A stretch of DNA of 64,000 nucleotides, taken from assembly GCA_018873245.2 (NCBI GenBank), contig JAEMBT020000008.1:12939172-13003171 (forward strand), read 5' to 3'. Shown here in pieces: positions 33,718-46,012 of the stretch. Every line of letters begins with the position of its first letter. The first letter of the stretch is position 1. The position numbers and the translations under genes are program-made. The notes under the pieces were generated by a model that saw only the letters and a list, made by a program, of their open reading frames with translations, was not told where the DNA came from and ran no database searches. This DNA is from Archegozetes longisetosus (lineage: Eukaryota; Arthropoda; Arachnida; Sarcoptiformes; Trhypochthoniidae).

Positions 33718-34507
33718 ATGCATTCAACTGTCTCTGCCATAAGTCAATGCGAACAAGTCGACAAAATGTCCTCAAACATTTGGAGAATGGGAGATCCAAC
33801 TCGTCCTCTGCCAACAACCGAACAAGGATTAGAACGAGAATATTGTTCGTAAGTGTTTCTCAATCAAATCTTAAACCGCATACTAGTTACGGATTTCGAC
33901 CAAACATTTTAGATTACTTAATGATAAAAAGAGCAAAACTATACACCATTTCGATACCTACTTCCCAAACAACAAAGATCTGCGGATTGCTATCAGACTG
34001 GTTGATATTGAGAGAAGAATAATAATTTCTCAATTCTGTCAAAACTCGAACACCAAAGCCGATACTGTCAGACATCTGACTGTAATCAATAGCAAAGTCG
34101 ATCAACTTAAGCCTATTCGAGACAAATTTGTCGATTGGTTACATACTGTAGCAGAACCGAATTCAACAGTAAATTTAAAAACACTTATCAAGTGAGTTAC
34201 TGTATAATTTCGGAAGCATATTTTATAGATAGCATTAATTGAATCTAAATTTGATTTTAATTTTAATATTGCTTGAAGCCGTGGTAAAGAGTATTTGAGT
34301 GGGAGTGAGGCCGTATTGCCAGCACCGACTGGAAAATGGCTGAAAGATGTGTTAGACCGTCATTTTGACCTTGCATTTCATTTACTAGAAGTTTTGAGTC
34401 CTAAACCAGTTGGAAGAGGTGCAAGTCTGTGTCCAACTTTATGGAAACCACGTTCTGTTCTCTACTCAGCATATATGGCAGTTAATCGTATTTTAAGCCA
34501 CACTTAA
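33718..34507 (+). CDS. orphan three-exon gene, ~212 residues
   Basis: The exons 33718-33848, 33913-34191 and 34279-34507 join in frame through GT-AG introns of 64 and 87 bp (donors GTAAGT and GTGAGT). The product begins MHSTVSAISQCEQVDKM, then NIWRMGDPTRPLPTTEQGL. A long, mainly helical, probably coiled-coil middle includes LRIAIRLVDIERRIII and KVDQLKPIRDKFVDWL. The end includes VLPAPTGKWLKDVLDRHF and ASLCPTLWKP, finishing VNRILSHT. There is no signal peptide or membrane helix. The helical middle with a conserved-looking C-terminal block suggests a scaffold or complex subunit, but I cannot name the family. Related decayed copies lie at 35560-36010 (same strand) and 45310-45500 (opposite strand), so the locus has duplicated at least twice. 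Confidence 0.65.
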
Positions 34508-35559
34508 GACTGTTATGGATATACATTGAAAATTATAATCGATATCATGATCCAATATTGTCTCTAAAAAATAATTGATTTAAAGGAGCTGTTTTGTCGA
34601 GCTTATTTCAATTGACAAAGACTTACATTAAATTTTGATTTCAAAAATAAGGACCACTCAAACAAATGTCTTATAATTAAAAAATTATGAAAGTTTCTAT
34701 GTACTTTCTATTTATCACTTTTTATTCGCTTTATACTTATATTCTCACTAATATTCTCAAACTTTGCTGCTAACGCAAACATAGGCTAGAATTGTGAACT
34801 ATCATGCCTGAGATCAACCTGACCTAACATAGCCACGAATCTTGGTCTGGGGGCTAAAAACATGGAATTGAATGCTCTGATTTGCTGTAAAATGCATATC
34901 AACATTAGAATATCTATTAATTTGTTATCAAGCTTTTTATTGAAATTTAATACTAAGTAATCGATTGACGCATCAAATAAGTATAGTTTTAAAGTTTTTG
35001 TCAGATTTTCTCCAGTACAGGCCTACCCTTCAATTTTTTTGAAAATCTCTGAGGCCCATAGCCCCATAACCTCCCGCTGGCTACTATTATACTATAGGTA
35101 TTAAATGTTGGGGATATGAGATCGTCTCTTCAATATCTAATTTACTAGGTTTTTCAGGAAATCATAAAACTGGAAAAACGATACTTTTGAGTACATATAC
35201 TTTTACTTCAACTAAAATTTAGTTTATATCAATTAATACTTCAATCGTTAAATTCATTAATTCAAAATTAAAGTACAAAATCAAGGTCTATAAGAAATTC
35301 TTCTGGAATTATGTTCGAAGTTTTACTGCCCTTAACGATTTGCAAGAAAAAGCTTGATAAAAACAAATAGTTTTCTGAGCTTTATTTCAATCCAAAGTTT
35401 ATACCTTCAGCCTTCCAATGTTATTTGTGATCTATGAATGAAAACTGAATTTTTCTAAATTATACTTATCACTGAATCTGAATTTGTTTTAATCTTTTCT
35501 CGTTTCACATCAATACGATAGGGTTTGCAAATCTTTTAAAAATTTGTGTACTCATTATG
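34508..35559. other. intergenic, nothing recognised
   Basis: AT-rich sequence between the orphan gene and its downstream decayed copy. No open frames of note. Confidence 0.45.
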
Positions 35560-36010
35560 CCAACAATAAAAGATATTTACAATCGCTAGGCTTTTTTGCT
35601 ACTCATACAAAGAAAATCATATGAAATCAGTGCCAAAACCAACGATAAGATAAAAGAGCTCAAGGTTTCTCGAGATCAATGATTTGAACAGTATCCTCAA
35701 AGCCGACTACCACTATGAACTTAATATCTTTTATCAAGTAATATTCATCTTTAATTTCATACAATTTCAGAATTCTAACTCATTTCTAATTCTTTTTGAA
35801 GGCCTGTTCAACATTTAATGAGTGAGAGCAAGTTAATATTGTGACCATCATCCGCCTCTAGGCTTAAATATATTCTTCAAATTTGTTTGAAGTTTATCTT
35901 CCATTCTCTGAATATAAGTTTCAAATCAGTCCCGAAAGGCAGCAGTTCATGCTTGTCCTGATGGAACTACAATCCACACAATACGCCGGCTTTTAATGCA
36001 GTCAATCGTA
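35560..36010 (+). pseudogene. decayed tandem copy of the orphan gene at 33718
   Basis: The block near 35650-35710 (AGAGCTCAAGGTTTCTCGAGA) matches the parent's CAACTTAAGCCTATTCGAGA region. The block at about 35935-36015 matches parent exon 3: AGTCCCGAAAGGCAG with AGTCCTAAACCAGTTGGAAG, and GCAGTCAATCGTATTGAGTG with GCAGTTAATCGTATTTTAAG. Several stops and indels break the frame. Order and orientation are as in the parent, consistent with an old tandem duplication. Confidence 0.55.
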
Positions 36011-37503
36011 TTGAGTGATGCCTCAAATATTAACAAATAACCTATGTTCAAAGTTCAGACATCAGATAACTCAATAAAAATACATGTTAATTATAACAAA
36101 AAGTTACATAAAAAATATAAGTCGCAGCAATAAAGTTATTTTAATCTACGAAAAGTTGAATGAAGTACAATGATGTCTGGAGATTGTCAACCTCTTTATA
36201 GTAAGACATCGTAACACAATTGCAATGTCGATTATCGGCTCAGCGATCACTATATCGAAGTTCCACTGAATCTAAAATTACCAAATAACTAGCTAATTAT
36301 TACACAATCAGTTCTTATATAAACCTGAAATCTTGTATATAGATATTATTTCAGAACTTGTTTCTAAATAATCATTCATTTTTTATCTATCATTAAACTT
36401 TGACCCAAACATTAGCCACAATTACGAATTATCATGTCTTAAACTTTAATTCTTATCAATGTTTGCAATGAAAATGATTAGGAATCTAAGTCAAAATTTA
36501 AAAGTTTTAATGTATGTGTTGATTACACATCAAGTTTTTTTTCAGTTAAATATTTATAATATGAATTGCTCCTAAATTTCATATATTAATATACGTCATA
36601 ATGTATATAAGACAACTTAAATGAAAAACTTCTCTTTATTGGCAATAGACTACACTTAATAGTTCTCGATAATCACAAAAAGACCGTTAATGTCTCAACC
36701 TTTGCTATGATGCTCATTAATGTGTTGCTGAATTGGACTTGTTGTTTGTTTTGATTTATATATTGAATATTCGATAAGTTTGTGAATGCTTTAAATGTTA
36801 TTGTATGATAAAAACATTCGATGACAGCACATCACTTCTGGTTGTTGTCAAAGATCATTAAGTTTTTGAGTGTATTACGGGTGAATGAAAAGACTCTAAA
36901 AACTATTAAAAGTAATTAAACAAGAATGAATGCGCGCGCATTAATTACATTGTATAGCACAGCAATTTTTTAATGTTTTTAAATTAAAAGCTTTTAAAAA
37001 CTAGTGGTGTTTCAGTTCATAAAAAAATTAAGTGGCTTTTATGCGATCAAATATAACTGAAAAAATATTTATAATTTTAAAACTTCACGTTTGCTGACAG
37101 GTTAGCAATATTTGGTTCATTGTAGTCACACCAACAGTACAGAGTAGTCACGTTATAGTTAGAGCAACATTACATACTTGTTCGTAAACCTACATCCGCT
37201 GCACTTTTTCTCTTATCATTCAATTCTATGCTAGAATTTCATAATTATTTTTGCTACAAAAATTTCTGCACATTTCTCAACTGTAAACTTTGTGTTTGTG
37301 ACAGAAGTGTCAGTAATAGTGTGTGTTTTATTTCAATAAAACTCTCCTAAAATTTGGATAAAGTATTGAATTTCTAACTTTTAGTGCGCTCTTCAGTTTT
37401 TAGCTATGTTACCGTAACTTTTGATCGAAAACAAAAACATTTCAGTTATTGTTTTGACGAAAAGCTTTCTGGTAAAACTTTAGATTTTTGAATTTATCTG
37501 AAG
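36011..37503. other. intergenic and 5' region of the Rab11-FIP gene
   Basis: No ORF. The last 250 bp before the start codon are probably 5' UTR (pyrimidine-rich stretches, no upstream in-frame extension). No TATA or initiator could be assigned reliably. Confidence 0.4.
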
Positions 37504-40500
37504 ATGTGGAGTCCGACTCATGTCCAAATAATAGGTAAGTCACATAATTTAGTCAATAGCATATATTTGAGATAGTCTATTGGCTGTTCATTTTCTATCA
37601 AATAGAGATATTAGTGCAAATATTTGCTGTATTCATCCATTTAATTGAGCAATTTTTCGACAAAAACTGCCTTATTTTTTCTCTGTTCAAAAAAAATATT
37701 CTTTCAAGGATTTTTAGATTTAATTTCACTAAATTAGCTTAAATAACCTTCCAATAAAAACTTGAATTCGGGAAATTAGCATTTAAACTTATCGCTTACC
37801 GTTAGGCAAATAATTGCTATATATGTTATTTTTCGATAAGTATACAATTGCTAAGTAATTATAAATTCACTCTTCAATAAGGTTTTGATCAACAAAACTA
37901 AGTAATTGTAACACAAAGACTAATGAAGTGTAAATTATAGAGGTATTTGTCACTTATTAATGCTAATGCTTATTCGAGTCAAGTAAAGTATATATTAGGA
38001 AATTTAATTTTACCTTAAATCGGTTGCAAAGCTTATCTTTCTAACTACCTTAGTATTCTACATGCTTGAAACAACGTTTAGATTAAGTATTTCAGAATTA
38101 GGTAAGCACATGCTTATCATTCATTGATAAATATCTATTATCTAGTAGAAAAAAATTCATCTAGTTTTTGAATAAATAAGTTCAACTCTAAACTGGTCAT
38201 AACTAGAGATCAATGAAGCGATGCATTCAAATCACTAACAAATAAAGTTTTTTGTCCAGCAAAAGCATATTCTTTCTACATAAAAAATGTTTGAGGAATT
38301 TATACTTTAAATTTAGAAGCAATTATTTATTTGAAATGTCGCTCAAATGCTTATCTCGAGGATCTGATTCGTGAGACCTTATACCAAGAATGAGAAGAAG
38401 TTCTTTATTTAGATAGGGCTGAAAACTATGGATCTTTCGTCGAAAGAGAAAAGAAAATAACTATTTTCACTGAAAGGCATTATTAAAGCTGTTAGAATGT
38501 GATATGTATTAGGAATAGAGATCGCAGAGTCATTGTGAAAAATACATAACATATGCATAAACAAAACGCTTTCGGTTCAATGAACTAATAGTAAATTAAT
38601 AATTGAAAGAGTGAAGAAAGTTGAAATACATTATTTCAATTTATAATTAGCTTTAAAAGCACGTTTGAAAATGCATTGAGTCATCTATGACTAGAAATTA
38701 AATAACTATTGAGTATCTCATGATATACATGAAAACTTTGATGAATTATGTACATGAGAATATTTTAAATTACAATTAAATTTCAGGCAAATATTCTATT
38801 TCCATCATCAATATGGATATTTGAACTGAATTTTTCTCAATAGTGAACAAGTGCTGAGTTCTTAGTTGAAGCGAAGCGTTAACACTCGTCAAGTTCTAAG
38901 CACATATTGATGACATCTGACTAAAGCTCGAACTATAATTTTGAACCATTTAGTGCACAAATGATTTTATATTCTATTTATGAGCTTGATACATTGAAGG
39001 TTTCTGTAGACAAAATCATAGTGATTTAGCGTTTCTCGATATGCTTCACATTCAGGAAATAACACTTACTTGATGCTTTATAAAAACTTTATATAAACTA
39101 TTTATAAGTTTCATATATTCAAATCTCAAATTAATCTTCTCGACTCGACCTCAAAAGCATTGCGAAAGCGACGATAACTCAATGATATCGCACTTATTTC
39201 ACTTATCTCACTTATTTATTGGAAAATAATTAACAACCTAATAACGCTTGTGACGAGAGGCCAACATTTTAATCAAATATAACATGAAAATGTTTCAAAT
39301 TTGCCCATTTTCGACTTTAAGATCTACGAGTTTGTGTGAGTTTGAGCGATAAATCAAATTAAATAATTCAAAATACAAGGAAATTAAAGATTGTATCAAA
39401 AAATTAGTTTTCAAGTGACGATTGTTTTCAAATAAAAAATTGCATAAACTGAATATTTATAACTTGTAGGAAACTTTCGTTATTCAAGTCTCAGTCACAT
39501 ATGTCTTGAAGCGTAACAAAATAGCTTTCGACTGTTGTTTTTAATTGAATTTTCCTCAACTGATTATAATTAAAAGATCTTATCAGAAACTAATCATGTT
39601 TTTAAATTTTTCAAACAATAGCTAGACATACTTTGTTAGTTTCAGCTCGAAATTAAGTTTAATAGTTTTTTACTTTTTAACATGACTTCGAGCGAAAGTG
39701 AAAACTTGCATCAAGTCTGTTTCATAAAAAACTTAAAACAATTTTAATTGAATGGTCGGTTTAATGAATTAAAAATTTTCTTTACATGAAACTCATATTA
39801 CCGGTAACTTTACTGAATGAGACTTGAAAAGTATTAATATTTGTTAAACTAATGTCGCACTAAAATATTTGGAAATTTTCTGTTTTTAACATAAGGAATG
39901 CATAAATAAGAAAACTTGATCTATAACCTGATTACACGAGTAAAAAACAACAATAATAAAAAGTATGATATGAGAAATAGTGTCTGATTTAATAATTATT
40001 TATTTACAGTTCAGAGAGCTCGAAATGTGATCGCCAAAGGGAAAAATGGTAAATATTAACATACAATCAGCATGACTTCATAAATACAATTCACGCTTCC
40101 AATCGTTGCTTACTAGACCTTTTGTTTAATATCAATGTTGGTTTAACTAAATTCTCGAAAATCTTATCTAATTTCAAATTAACTGATCTATGCTTTTGTT
40201 AAAATATTCAAAATTGACATTTGGTTGGATATATTAGAAAACGTTGGCTTCAAATATGTTTTAATGAAAGCATAATTGCATAGCATAGTGAACAGGACTT
40301 GCAACGAAATCCGTAAAAATAATTCATTTCCCCTTTTAATACAATAAAATGTCATCCGCAAAGTGTACTTCCTCTGCACTTTAAATATAACATTGTCTTG
40401 TTTCTATTTTTAAAAGTTTTGCTTTCATGTTCAATAATGCATTGATTCATTGCCGTGGTTTAGGTACAAACGACGCTTACGTGATAATACAAAATGGAAA

Positions 40501-43500
40501 AGAAAAGTTTCAAACTTCGATCAAAGAACAATCAATAGATCCCGTTTGGCACGAAGAATGCGACCTGTATGTCATTCATCATATCTCACATACCAATAAC
40601 ACATTTAAGATCTAGTATCTACTTAACTGTCATTAATAACTAATTACTCATAACTGCTTCTAAAAATTGCTGTCCAATTATTTGTTGTCAAGGCTTTGAT
40701 AAAAATTTCTCTTACAATCTACTAAATCAACCCTCAATTTTGATCTATTTATAACTAGGACTCAAGTCTGTTTCCAGTTGCGTGAATTTAAAATTGATAA
40801 AAGTATTGGCCAAAGTCAGTGTATCATGTCCTGAACTTTACCTCATTTTGCAGCTTCTAGCTTTTGATCAAACTACAAACAAGTTTAGCGAAATTTATTA
40901 CAGATTTGATTTAATGAACTTTACTTGAATTTTAATGCAATCTTATCTTTCCCTTCGTTTCATTCGTCTTTGTCTAAAATTTAAGCAATTTTCAACTAAA
41001 TTATTAAAAATATAATTTATTTAAGGCATAATTCACTTGATGTTTATATAGATAACGATCAAATGAAATATCATTAACTAATTACATTCACCTATAAAAT
41101 AAGGTCATATCTAATTGAATTTTTTAGATTTTGAAAATTAATTTCAAATTACAGAAGCTTTTGAACAATTTCTCACAGACTTTTCAACTATCTGAGTAAA
41201 AGTTCAACAAATATATAATAATTGTATGAAATTATAGTCAAAATTTTGAGAGTATTTTCTTATTTTTCTTTTAAGATTACTTGAAAGCAAAGAGACCGAC
41301 ATAATTAAGTTGATTGTATTGCATCGAAACTTATTTGGTTTGGCCGATGAATTCTTGGGTCAGGCTCTCATACCATTAAAAGACTTTGATATCTATGAGA
41401 GACCAAAAAGTAGATGGTATCCGCTTGAGGGCAGATCTTCGAAAAAGAGCTCAAATTGCCGCGGAGAAATAGAAGTTCGCATCACTTTCATTGTCAAGAG
41501 TAGCAGTAATGAGAAGACCAAAAAGAAAACAGGAATCCATCAAAGCTTACTAGATATTAGAGCATCGCTTAAGAACGAGTCCAATAAAGCTCATATTGAA
41601 AAAACTGATCCTAAAAATACTATTTCAAGAAAACTTTCAATGTCTGCTTATAATAAGGTACCGAAATTAGCCACAAGAAGTCTATCTTTCAAACTGGAGT
41701 CATTTAATTCGAGGCGAAAGTCTTTAGTGGACAGGTTTAGGCGGAGACAGGAATCAGCTCCTCACGAGCAACAAGATGTGAAAGTGCAAAATGACCAAAT
41801 AGTCGAAGAATTAAATAAAAGTCAAGAAGAATATAGTGTTTTAGACCCTAGCGTTCAAGTCAACTCTGACGATATTGTCAAAATCAAAGTAAAAAATGAA
41901 GTTAGAAATGAAGCTAAAAATCAGACTAATAGTGAAGTCGAAACTTGTGTTAAACCGGAAACCAATAGTTCGCTACAAACAAAGTCAAGTTTGTGTAAAA
42001 CACCAGGTAGATCATTAAGGAGAGCATTAAGTAGCAACAATATGTTACTAACGAGTGGTCCCATTAAGCCAAATCGCGAACGGTCTTCAACTCTAGCTTC
42101 TGCTCAAGAAATCTCTGAAAAATTGCCTCAATTTCATGCACGAGATCTTAGATTATGTAAAAATGAAGAAAACATAATCAATAATCAACAAAGAGAAAAT
42201 GTCTTAAGGCAAACTTTGAATAAAGAGTCTGTTGTAAAGTCTAAATTAAAGGCACTTAAGAACTGTACGTGCGTTGAAAAATGATTTGCTTTGAAGATTA
42301 TTTTATGATTAACAATAATTTTTTCTTTTTATTCAAGCTGAAAGAAGACATACAATAGATATCAATGAAATGGTTCCTAATCTGACGCATTCAAGCATTG
42401 CATCTGAAAAGCGTGCGACTCAGGCTAGTCCTGATTCACTTTATTCCTCCTTTGAATCTCTTATCAATAAAAAGCCTTCTAAAACAGACTATCATCAGAA
42501 ATATGAGAGTCTGAATAAAGAGGTAAGAGATCATAATTTTACAAACTAAACTTCTCTAAGACTTTTTCAGATTTAAATTTTGGATTCGAATTTCGTATAA
42601 TTCCGAAAGTCTTACTCAGTAGTTTTTCTTGACCGAATTCATAATAATTATCAATTTCTAAAATATATCTAATAAATTAAAGTGGTTAGAATTTAGTGTT
42701 CGGGATTAAAAGTCGCGTTCAATTACAGCGCTTGTTATATTTTCGAGATAAGTAAAGTCTTTAAAAAATATAATCCTCGGTACTTAATTCATTAATTTGC
42801 GAGACAAATAGGAGTTGTGTTGAGCTTCACTAAATTATAGCTTTCGCTTCATGAACCATAGTCTACTACTAAATCCTCTGAAAATAGATTGGCTTAGTAT
42901 TTTCGAAACTAAAAATAAAAATAAGTACGATGTATAAGTTAACTAATGAATAGTACTAGTTTAACAAGTTTAAAGCCACTTTTAACTTGATAAATATTTA
43001 ATTGACTCTTAAATTAGAAATTTTAAGCTTATACTTAAAAATTCAAAAGCATAAATCCAATTATACATTAAAACAGTGACGAAGCCGTGGGAGTTGAGGG
43101 TGCACAGGCACCTCTGATTCAAATCTGAAGCTAACTTCACATAAAAGTTATATATTATTGAATAGGAAATTTTAATTTTTCGTAACAATAGTTACAAAGT
43201 ACAGTCAAAATGGATTATAATTCAAGTTGAAAACTATTACACAAGAGATTTTAATCTAAATGGTATATATTCAATCAAAAGCAATATAGTCTGTGAATCC
43301 TAATCGATATTTTCTGGCTTTATCACTGTATTAAAATTGTCAGCTTTGAAGATAAAATTTTTCATATTCTATTCTGAAGCCTGTTTTTTATGTAGGAATT
43401 AATTCAACTGATTGAAACACAACATCTGACTATCATTGGATTAAATGAACAAATTAATGACTTAGAGGAATATATCGATAACCTATTAGTCCGTGTAATC

Positions 43501-43560
43501 GAAAACTCTCCAAGAATTTTGCAAAATCCATATAAAATAAAGAGTCTTCTTAAAATTTAA
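37504..43560 (+). CDS. Rip11: class I Rab11-family interacting protein (C2 domain plus Rab11-binding domain)
   Basis: Rab11-FIPs recruit active Rab11 to recycling endosomes. The six exons are 37504-37534, 40010-40048, 40464-40566, 41276-42264, 42338-42522 and 43396-43560. All boundaries are GT-AG and in phase, giving 503 residues. Exons 1-4 build the class I C2 domain: MWSPTHVQI, VQRARNVIAKGKNG, TNDAYVIIQNGKEKF, PVWHEECDL, LADEFLGQALIPL, SRWYPLEGR and GEIEVRITF (residues about 1-130). A long Ser/Lys/Asn-rich linker follows. The last exon encodes the C-terminal Rab11-binding helix with the hallmark DLEEYIDNLLVRVIE (about residues 468-482). Intron 1 is 2.5 kb; introns 2, 3 and 5 are 0.4-0.9 kb; intron 4 is 73 bp. 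No stop or frameshift is seen, so it looks functional. Confidence 0.92.
37535..40009 (+). other. intron 1 of the Rab11-FIP gene, no gene inside
   Basis: 2,475 bp bounded by GTAAGT and TTTACAG. It contains only AT-rich sequence; I saw no nested gene, transposon end or long hairpin. Large first introns often hold enhancers, but nothing specific is visible. Confidence 0.7.
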
Positions 43561-43949
43561 ATATATTAACTGTACAGTTCCTATTATTGATTTATACACA
43601 TGTCAAATATGTCTCAAATTAATTTTAACAATTAATAAGACACAACTATTAGACAAATACGAGTCTCAATAATTTCGTTGAAGAAATTGTTCCATTTTCA
43701 AGATATTTATATCTTAAGAACCAAATATTTTCACACACACACATCAGACATTTTATTAGAGGAATCAGAGAAGAGACCATTGTTTTTTCGAGTATCTCTA
43801 AATAAATCTATTAATACAAATCTAATGTTAATGCTATGAATAAATTCTTAATCAATGGTTTATATGATATTTAAATAATAAATGATGATTAGAAGTAAAC
43901 TCAATTATGATTACATGCTTCAATAGATTATAATTTAAATCAAACAACT
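43561..43949. other. convergent 3' ends
   Basis: AT-rich space between the Rab11-FIP stop and the stop of the small minus-strand ORF. It includes AATAAA-like hexamers near 43800 and a short CA run near 43735. Confidence 0.5.
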
Positions 43950-44144
43950 TTAAACGATTCGAATTGTTGTGTGGGGCCCTGTAGTAGAAGTTCGTCTTTT
44001 GATGGACTGATTAGTTGCTCGCGCTATTCGTTTGTCTCGCTTAGTGTAATAGACATACATTCCCATGAATACGATCAGTGCAACTATACACATAGCTAGA
44101 CATACTGTCAGTATCGTTAAAATCAATTCAATTTGACTGCCCAT
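43950..44144 (-). CDS. 64-residue single-pass membrane microprotein, unknown
   Basis: The ORF begins MGSQIELILTILTVCLAMCI and has one strong helix (about residues 6-31). It then has YYTKRDKRIARATNQSIKRR, a strongly basic stop-transfer and cytoplasmic segment, and ends TTIRIV. This gives a plausible N-out, C-in topology. Codon use is more balanced than in chance ORFs nearby. No family is recognised. It lies tail-to-tail with the Rab11-FIP gene. Confidence 0.45.
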   Translation of the reverse strand: MGSQIELILTILTVCLAMCIVALIVFMGMYVYYTKRDKRIARATNQSIKRRTSTTGPHTTIRIV

Positions 44145-45309
44145 TGTTGCTACTCCACAAATCAGATCTATGTATATTTGATAAAAGATATATTCTATTT
44201 TTAAATCAAAATATAGAATATGGAAAATATCGAAAATATTCTTACTTTTTAGACCAAGCCAAAACTTCGCTTAATACAATTATTTGTTTGATTCAATCAC
44301 AAGCAAAACAGTGAATTTAGTTTGTAGCTTTAAGTTTTATTTACTTAAAAATGGATAATATTTTCATATTATTTACTTTGATGTGCATTACTTGAATTTG
44401 AAGAGATATTTTTGGAACCAAGTGCTTAAGTTAGTTCTAATTGAATTCTCATAGCACCATATCTTTCTCAGCCTAAAATAGAATCTTAGCTCACGTAACC
44501 TGATATGTATTTGCATTCTAGCTATTACCCTCACAAACTTCATAATCGTTGATAGCAACAGGAAATGATGCACTGCCGTCGCATGTTTTCCATCAGACAA
44601 GATATTCACAAACTCATCAAATATTCAATATATCAAACAAAACAAAAAATCAAATTAAGCTATGAATTGGTACGTTTCGCAGTAAAGGTTGGCATAATAG
44701 TGGTTTTCGATTATTGCTATCGATAACTATTAAGCTTTTAAGTATTATATGTTGCCAATAATGCAGGTGTTTTTGATATAAGATGCTTTATGTAAATTAA
44801 GATGACATACATTAATAGCAAAGCTTGAGAAGTAACAAGTGAATATTTAGGAATAAAATAAGGACAAAAGGTGACAATTAGAGAGTATTTAGGTTTACAT
44901 AAAAACTTTAAAAACTTATTTGTTATATGAAAGTCATTTGTTTGGATGATCATTAGTTATAAAATCAAGTTTTGATGTAAGCCTTTATCAATTGAAATAA
45001 GGTCGACAAAATATTAATAGTTCTTTTAAATCAATTATTTGTAAAAAAAATAATATTGGATTGTGATATCGGTTATAATTTCTCAATCAATTAAAGGGAA
45101 ACTATTGACAACAGTCGTAACAGTAGCTGAAAATATGATAAACTGCCAGATATGATGCGTAGGAAATCGAATGTGGTTTCCATGAAGCTGGATACAGATT
45201 CTTCCTTCTTTTAACTAGTTTAAGGCTCAAAACTTCTATTAAAAGCTTCTAATGAAATGCAGGTCCAAAGTGGCAATCAAACATATCGTTCAACTAATTT
45301 CTAGTTGGC
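44145..45309. other. intergenic, nothing recognised
   Basis: AT-rich; the ORFs at 44388-44609 and 44738-44953 have no domain pattern and biased composition. Confidence 0.45.
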
Positions 45310-45500
45310 GTCGGAATATGACTCCATTTTCACCCAGTATTCTTTACCACGACTTTAAACAGTATTAAAATTTTAAATCTTCTTCAGTTGTTGGCAGAGG
45401 ATCAGTTAGATCTCCCATTCTCCAGATGTTCGAGGAGTATTGTCAATTTGCTCGCATTGACTATTAGCAGAGACAGTCGAATGCATTAAGATATATACTA
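45310..45500 (-). pseudogene. truncated copy of the orphan gene at 33718, opposite strand
   Basis: Reading the minus strand, CTTAATGCATTCGACTGTCTCTG, then ACATCTGGAGAATGGGAGAT and CCTCTGCCAACAACTGAAG match exon 1 of the parent with few changes. The homology then jumps directly to a sequence matching the parent's intron-2 end and exon-3 start (AGTCGTGGTAAAGAATA compared with AGCCGTGGTAAAGAGTA). Parent intron 1, exon 2 and most of intron 2 are missing. Because part of the intron is kept, this is a deletion in a DNA copy, not a retrocopy. Confidence 0.65.
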
Positions 45501-45797
45501 TCGCTCAAAGTATGGAAATAAGAGTAATTGACTCAATGCCTTGACTTTGATCGAACATAGCTTAATAGTTACCGAGTTGATTTTGGCGAACTTTGTCTTA
45601 GTTTAAGCGTAATAACTTGTGATTCGAACTATATAAAGATATAAAATAGTTTCACATTCTCAGTAAAGTTATAGACAATCAAAATTTTTTATCACTTTTT
45701 CATGGGGTCATAAGTAAATAAATATTTGTTTTTGACTGAATTAAGCCCTTTTGGCAATTTATTCAAGAAATTCATTTTGAGCGGTACATTGGTTTGA

Positions 45798-45968
45798 AAT
45801 GAATCTCTTGAAAAATTGTCAAAAGAGCTTAATAAAGATGATGTTGCAGTTACCGCAAAATGCTTGCCTTCTGTGACGATTTGGGTAAGATGTGTTTCGC
45901 TCTCTGATGTCCCACCAAAAGATGTGATGCGACGTATAAAAGTTCAATTTATTCACGAACTAAGTTGA
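45798..45968 (+). other. unrecognised coding-like stretch, 56 codons
   Basis: An open frame reads NESLEKLSKELNKDDVAVTA and includes LPSVTIWVRCVSLSDVPPKD, ending FIHELS and a stop. The composition is unlike chance AT-rich frames. There is no ATG at its start, so it would be a terminal exon or a relic. It ends about 45 bp before the neighbouring foldback insertion. Confidence 0.35.
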
Positions 45969-46012
45969 TTTTTAGAGTCCGAGTTGTTTTTATATATCAT
46001 ACTCATGACTCC

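Noticed and set aside
43950-44144. Further relic of the sushi receptor's membrane exon
   Set aside because: Both have a helix plus basic stop-transfer, but no nucleotide blocks align as they do at 15770-16180.
45310-45500. Processed (retro)copy of the orphan gene
   Set aside because: The copy keeps part of the parent's second intron at the exon-3 border, so a deleted DNA-level copy explains it better.
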